Positions 58,285-64,000 of a stretch of DNA of 64,000 nt are shown here, piece by piece. Location of the stretch: the NCBI GenBank assembly GCA_021018815.1, contig JAITYX010000003.1:4326501-4390500 (forward strand), given 5' to 3'. This stretch comes from Talinum fruticosum. Lineage: Eukaryota > Streptophyta > Magnoliopsida > Caryophyllales > Talinaceae. The notes under the pieces are model-generated. The model saw only the letters and a program-made list of their open reading frames with translations. It ran no database searches and was not told the origin of the DNA. Made by a program: the position numbers and the translations under genes. Within the stretch, counting starts at the first letter, position 1, and the number at the start of each line of letters is the position of its first letter.

Positions 58285-61099
58285 ATGGAAGTAATTGTCG
58301 ATGATATATACAACTATTTTCGATTTAAGTGTTATGCACTCGCTATTTTCGTTGTCTTAATTACTTGCGCAGTGATAGGTGAAGTGAACTGGAGGAGGAC
58401 TAAGAGCAATATGTACCCTCATGTGCTATCCCATGCTGGATACGAGAAGTTAGAAGATAGGTTGTACAAGAAAAGCTTGAACAACTTCAAACAACATCCG
58501 GTGAAGGTTCCAACATAAACACTTCGCAGCTCATTGTCGGTAGGGACGAGCTATGGATCGAAGGAAGAAATAAGAAAGATGGAACCTTCACTATGCCCGA
58601 TGTAGAAGCTATTTCTCACCGATCGGTGAGTTTTTTTTACTATTTCCTTTATTTATTTTGAGAATTACTTATCGGTTTGAATATTTATGAAATTGTCAAA
58701 TGATATCTTTTTCTTCTTGCGAAGTCTTTGTCACGGTATCGACTTCGGAATTTGCCGACACCATCGGGAGGAGGGACAAGTTAGCCTTGGCCCTACAAAG
58801 AGATGAGCACTCCCGGTCATGTTCGAGCCATAGTTGGGCCGGTGGGGATAGTTGAGCCCTTTGGGGCCAGGAAGAGGCGCCCCATCACTTCCACCCAAGT
58901 GTTTATGAAGGCCGAAATGGCCCAAAGAGGTCCCAAATAAATTCTCAACAATCCACAATTGAGCTCCAATAGACCTAAATGTGCCAAATGGCTGTAGAGG
59001 TGGCAGAGATGGAGGTTCGGATGATGAGTTCGTACTTCATCCCCAATACGGGCATGGCATTATCACCCCATACACCAGCCAGCGTGAACGCAAGCTCACC
59101 CGTCGACCAATTCAAAGTTCCGCGGATGTACGTTATTCGGATTTTGCAACCTAACAATTATATTTACATGCATGTTTTTGTTGTTTTGGATGAGTGCCAT
59201 TATTTACATGCATGTTTGTATTGTGTAGTTGTTGCGTAACTCCAAGCATATGGCCGTTGAGTAGTTACTTATTTATTACTATGTTTTTATTGATTCGGAT
59301 AAGGGTCGTTATCCCGGAAAAATCTTTACTTTTAAGGGGAAACTCGTCCGTTTATTTTCAGGGTGTTTAGGTTATTTAACTTCTATGTCAAAGGTTATCC
59401 CATGATTGTAATTGTTATACTTATTCTTATGCAGCGGGTGAATTGCAAGCTAGCTTCTCATCACCCTCTCATGGAGCATGTTGTGGCATTGGGTGTTGTT
59501 TTCCCGTGGAAGGTAGATCTTGTCGTTCATGGGAGACACCTTGCAGCTGATGAGGTGAGGATGAGTGTCAAAGAGGTTATGCATGGGAAAGGTGAGTGTG
59601 AGTTGCCGATCCAGATGACCGGACCTCCACGCTATTAATGACGCGAGTCAATGGTTTTCTTCGATGGCCTAAGAGTTTGGTCATCCTCACTACGCTAATT
59701 CATTTTTATTAAAAATATTAGATTTAGTTGTTATTAATATAATGTATATATATTTCTCATTTTTGTATTGATTATTGACTAGGATATCGGGGACAGATCC
59801 GAGAGTGGGATGAATGATGGCGATGGCACAAGCAAACGTTCAGTAGCACCCGTTCGTTGTCCGAAGAAGGCTCCTCTCAAATCCATTGAGGAGTCTCATA
59901 CGGATTGGTGTGCTACTGTGGAAAGTTATGTGCGGACTCTGTCAATACAAGACCAAATCATCCGTAGCACGCCAGGTCACGTGTTTTGGCTACGTGAAGC
60001 GGATATGTCGGTCTTTGTCTTCCCGAACGAGATACTCGCAATTTTTGCACGTGGAGGAAATCAGCGTATCCAAGTATTATGCTTGGCATGATGTGAGTTA
60101 ATATATTCATAATCAGTTTTTTTACTAATTAATTTCAATTTCTAACTACATATTAATATGTAAGGTGGATGCACGAGATTGGGAAGGACTTCGTTCGGCT
60201 TCGAACCCTACTTTCGTTATTCAAGGAGATAGGCTGAATCGTGATGAATGAGTCTCCTATATCTTAGACGTCATAAAAGATGCTGCAAATGTTAAAACAT
60301 TGTTTCTAGCGGCGTACAATGAGAGGTAAGTGGACAAATAATTAACTAATTAACTAATGAAATTTTTAGGTGTTATATATATATATATATAAATGTGTTA
60401 TTTGTAGTCACCATTGGATGCTTGCTTCCATATATCCAAGGGCTAATATGGCCTACTTCCTTGATCCTCCGGGTCGTGATGTGAGGGAAGATATGAAGGA
60501 CGTTGTCGAGGCATGAGTTCATACTTTTAATCATTTTATGTTGTTTTGTTAATTAGTAATCGTTCAATGGTATGTCTAACTTAAATTTTATTTTTTCGAT
60601 TGAAAAATAGTGCTTTACTCTGTTATTATTTTGGCGGAGGCATCAAACGAGTGAAGAAGGCACAACCACTAATTGTCCTCGTCAAAGTGAGGTTCTCTTG
60701 GTTATTTGAATCTATTTTAGATTTTTTTATTTCATATTAGTTGTAAGATACATAAGTATTAATTAATTCTCTATGTGCTGGGAATCTATTTTATTATTGT
60801 AGTGCACTCAACAACCGGGAACGTGGAGTGCGGCTTCTACATTCTCCAAGACATGAAAGAGATTGTGACAAAGTCGAAAAGAATGCTAGTCCCAAAGAGG
60901 TATAGTTGCACTTGTAATTGATTATTATATATTCTTTTTCAGCTTGATTAACACTTGCATCGACCTAATTAATATGTCTTTTACAACATTGGTACAATAT
61001 TTCTCGGGAAAGAAGCCACCCACTCCCTATACGGATGAAGTGCTCAACGAGTTAAAACAAGATTGGGCAGAGTTTGTAAACAACCGTATAAAGGAATAG
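58285..61099 (+). pseudogene. CACTA TNPA-like gene fused to Ulp1 (C48) protease domain
   Basis: A multi-exon plus-strand gene. N-terminal part: MYPHVLSHAGYEKLEDRLYK (about 58410-58475) and GRDELWIEGRNKKDGTFTMP (58544-58600), then PGHVRAIVGPVGIVEPFGAR (about 58815-58875), the pattern of plant Tnp1/TNPA-type transposon proteins. Middle: HLAADEVRMSVKEVM (about 59540-59585), then DWCATVESYVRTLSIQDQII (59905-59965). C-terminal Ulp1-like peptidase: SHHWMLASIYPRANMAYFLD (from 60408; His 60409-60414, Asp 60463-60465), CPRQ (about 60680), VECGFYILQDMKEI with the catalytic Cys at 60829-60831, and the last exon to DWAEFVNNRIKE with stop TAG 61097. An in-frame stop near 60250 and a one-base shift before VECGFY suggest decay. 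Such fusions are known in CACTA elements; cleavage of SUMO-like substrates is inferred only. Coding start is uncertain; exons upstream of 58285 (from about 57480) may exist. Confidence 0.75.
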
Positions 61100-64000
61100 G
61101 TATATATATTACAGCTTATTCTTCATTATTTGATAGGTCAAGTTTGTGATTTTAGTAGTCTTACACAATTATAGGTATAAATATGTACATAAGATTGTGG
61201 TTTGTATATGTGTTTGATGTTTTGTTTATATGTTCTAGTTAAGTGGAAGGCCTATATACAAAATGTGATGAGTATGTTATTTTGTATATATTCTGGTGAA
61301 GATTGTATTGGATTGTGGTTTGTATATATATTTGTATACGTTTCTTTTGTATCGTACTGAGTGGCAAGCAAATACGAGAAAAATATTTAAATAAAAATCA
61401 GACTTATGACGATGGTTCTTAAAGTAGAACCGTAGTCATAGGCTAATCTATGGTGACAGTTCAAATGACGAACCGTCGTCATAGGTGCTCGAGGAAGGGC
61501 TATGACAACGGTTTAAATATCTCGAACCGTCGTCATATATTGAACTATGACTACGGTTTTCAATCGTAGTTAAAGGTGGTACATACAACGACCCCCAAAT
61601 ACAAGACGCCTATTGACCGTCGTTAAATGTCATTTTTAACCGTAGTTAAAAGTGTTTTCTGTAGTAGTGTAAGAGAAATTTACATTGCGAGCTATGATCT
61701 TCACCACAATCAATGACTTCCTCGTGTACGAAAACTTTTCCGGATACACCATCAAAGGCCACAAGGCATGCCCTATTAGTGTAGAGGGTACTTGCTCTTA
61801 TCAACTTAAGCATGGAAAAAGACGGCCTATCTCGGATACTAAAAGTTTCTTCCCTTTTCCCATCAATATCGTAAGAAAAATAAGGCTATCAATGGTAAAA
61901 CCGAGATGGATTCTCGCTCCAACTCCATTAATAGGATGTCAAATATATGAGCAAGTGAAGGATCTTGATGTGGAGTTTGGCAAGTCATACCGACGTCAAT
62001 CCGAGAGTAGTGTGGAAAAAGATATCCACAGCTTTTGATCTTGCATATTGGAAAGAGTTGTATGCGAGACATAGTCTTGATATAATGTATATCAAGAAAA
62101 ACATCCGTTAAAGTCTCATTGGCGCTCTTCTAAACATACCGAGGAAGACCAAGAATGAAGAGAAAGCACGACTCGATATGTGTGAAATGGGAATACGGGA
62201 GGAATTAGCACCCTAACCAAAGGGGAAAAGAACATATTTTTCTCCAGTATCTTACACATTTAGTAGAAGGGAAAAACAATGGTTGTGTAAGACCTTGAAG
62301 AAACTCAAAAGCCATAGGGATCTTCTTCAAACATCGGTAGACTCGTTTCAATGTCCGATTATAGATTAATCGGTCTTAAATCTCACGATTGTCATGATTT
62401 AATGCATCAAATACTGCCGGTTGCTATTTGAGCCGTGATACCGAAACATGTCGAGATAGGCGATCATAAGACTTTGCTTCTTCTTCAATGCTATATGCAA
62501 CAAAGTCATTGATTTGGATAAATTGGATGATCTTCGATGACGGTGCGATCGTTACATTGTGCCAACTTGAGATGTACTTCCCACCTTCTTTTTGATATTA
62601 TGGTGCACCTAGTTATCCATTTGGTGAGAGAAGTGAGATTCCGTGGCTCGATTTTAAACATTTTATGAAAATTCTCAAAGGGTATTTTAGAAATCGGTGC
62701 ACGACCGAAAGAGTGCATTGTTGAGGCATACACATCCGAGGAGTGTGTCGAGTTATGTTGTGAATACTACCCCCAAATAGAAGAAGTTGGTATTTCAAAA
62801 CATCAATTTATGGGGAAGTTCGGTAGGCGGGAAACCGAGGCCGATGGTTCTAACAATCAGTCGAGATATGAGGGATCAAGCACATCATTATATTCTATGA
62901 TATAGCGATAAAGTGCAACCGTTCGTTGATGAGTATAAATCCCTCACAAGGAGATAGTACCGAGGAAAAATGAGACGTGGGTACTGACCCATCATAATTG
63001 CACATTTGTGAACTACTTCAGAGATAGAGTAATCACTTGCCAATCGAAAGAATCATGAGAACATATCTTGCAAACATTAGTAAGCTTGGCTAGAGGGATG
63101 CAGTTGGAAGTCATATCTTACCGTGGGTATGACATTAATGGATACTCTTTCTACAAAAAGAGCTAGGATAATAGGAGCACCACGCAAAATGGTGGGGTCA
63201 CATTGGAGGCTCATGCACTTCTTGTTTCTAGCTCCAAGGACAAAAATCATATTGTAGCTAAAATGTCATATTACAAAGTCATTAAGGAGATATGGGAGCT
63301 AGACTATGTTGACTTTCGTGAGCCTCGCTTTCCAAGTGCAAATGGGTTGACAATAACAAAGGTGTCTAAGTTGAGATGGATTCACGATTGTCGATTTCAC
63401 AAGAGAAGGGCCTAAAGGGGATCAATTCGTTATGACATCCTAAGCAAGACAAGTATTCAATGTTGAGGACCCGACCAATGATAAGTGGTCTATTGTTCTT
63501 CAATGAAATAGGCACGTTGCTGGTGGAGATGGTGAAGATGTGTGTGAGTTTGTTGATGACACCCCACCCTTCTCCTTGGGAATGCCTATCGAAAATGAGG
63601 ATCCCAATTTTGAAGATTTTTATTTAAGGGTTGACCATCAAGAAGGTATATATATTAAAGATAAGTTAAAAGGAGAGGGAAAAAAGGCATAAACTATATA
63701 ATTATATCAACTCGGATAGAACATTAATTTTATTCCGGATGATATCCAATATTGTTGCTTGTTTTAGAAACTGCAGACTTACTTTTCATTATTTTTGAGT
63801 TGTAGTATTCATGTAACGGATCATTGTTCGATGACGATCAAAATAAGGACTAAGATGTTCAATGGAAGGGTAGAAAATCATCATTCGATGAGGGCCATCA
63901 TTTAGGTAATGTTTCTTATGGATAATTGTTACTTAACACTTTTTTGAGTTTTGGTTGCTAATCTTACCTCTCGCTTATGTTTTCCTCAATTTTCATGTTC

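Larger units (their letters stand above)
56673..61669 (+). mobile_element. inner CACTA transposon with TNPA-like/Ulp1 gene
   Basis: 4997 bp. Left end CACTACTACAAGAATCAC; the right end is its complement (reverse complement CACTACTACAGAAAACAC). Flanks CAA (56670-56672) and TAA (61670-61672) are a 3-bp TSD with one change. Removing the element plus one flank rejoins the outer TNP2 reading frame exactly, which confirms the boundaries. Subterminal ACGGTT repeats fill 56700-56960 and 61400-61640. It has no transposase of its own. Confidence 0.92.
53988..63692 (+). pseudogene. TNP2-type CACTA transposase, split by two insertions
   Basis: Candidate start ATG 53988 (MPPNSKNGPYSRP). After the solo LTR the frame shows DTTYKVWVWHGEG (about 55690-55728), FTGLLGVVKDILP (about 55980-56015), GNVLSNRTYEAKRMLCLMGI (56020-56083), HECPKCGVPRYKMKNIDGES (about 56140-56200), AKVLWYLRIISRFKCLFSSA (about 56222-56280) and VYLAPLVEDFKLLWDEGVLV (56596-56655). 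The inner CACTA interrupts at 56672. From 61670 it continues EKFTLRAMIFTTINDF, then HKACPISVEGTCSYQL and further downstream decayed core, then KEIWELDYVDFREPRF and ARQVFNVEDPTNDKWSIVL (63280-63510, DUF4216-like), ending at a stop at 63690. Family proteins cut CACTA ends. Several internal stops besides the insertions make it inactive. Confidence 0.85.
51360..64000 (+). mobile_element. outer CACTA (En/Spm) transposon, right end outside window
   Basis: Starts CACTACTATAGGAACC at 51360, within the Copia copy 2 RT; left flank CCT (51357-51359) should be the 3-bp TSD. It carries a TNP2-type transposase gene on the plus strand and contains a hairpin, a solo LTR and a second CACTA. No matching right terminus for this element is seen by 64000. 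Confidence 0.88.

Overview
The window is nuclear DNA from a flowering plant, very probably a eudicot with a repeat-rich genome. The evidence is one intron-containing plant gene (a group-2 LEA protein closely resembling Arabidopsis At5g42860/At1g45688), plant-type LTR retrotransposons with tRNA primer sites (Tekay chromovirus, Athila-like, Tat/Ogre-like, SIRE-like Copia), plant CACTA transposons and a PIF/Harbinger element. No bacterial, organellar or host-virus gene was recognised.

Layout. 1-1960: decayed Ty3/gypsy integrase end with probable LTR remains. 2825-4186 (minus): the LEA-2 gene, three exons, the only likely host gene, with one apparent one-base frameshift. 4620-9408: dead PIF/Harbinger transposon (transposase and Myb-like ORF, both minus). 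9410-10620: AT-rich DNA with a diverged ~310-bp direct duplication. From about 10.6 kb to the window end almost every base belongs to one nest of transposons.

The nest, oldest to youngest as read from boundaries and target-site duplications (TSDs): (1) a Tat/Ogre-like retrotransposon (10.6-12.72 kb, resuming 42.53-44.48 kb). (2) A Tekay chromovirus, 12723-42523, inserted into it. (3) Inside the Tekay 5' LTR, a complete minus-strand SIRE-like Copia, 13117-24341. (4) Inside the Tekay reverse transcriptase, an Athila-like gag-protease element, 29800-36960, with a perfect TSD. (5) A second Copia, from 44478, cutting the Tat gag. Its LTR contains (6) an inverted solo LTR of the same family, and its reverse transcriptase is cut by (7) a CACTA transposon starting at 51360 and running past the window end. 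The transposase gene of that CACTA contains (8) a Copia solo LTR, 54030-55607, with a perfect TSD, and (9) a second, related CACTA, 56673-61669, which carries a TNPA-like/Ulp1 protease gene instead of a transposase.

All transposon genes here look degenerate (stops, frameshifts, lost catalytic residues). Most interesting for follow-up are a conserved internal promoter architecture (TATA box plus a perfect M-phase-activator motif, about 110 bp apart) in front of the third, env-like ORF of both Copia copies; an undescribed-looking acidic-tailed ORF between primer site and gag of the Tekay element; a ~550-bp hairpin inside the outer CACTA; and the single-base break in the LEA gene, which may be an assembly error.
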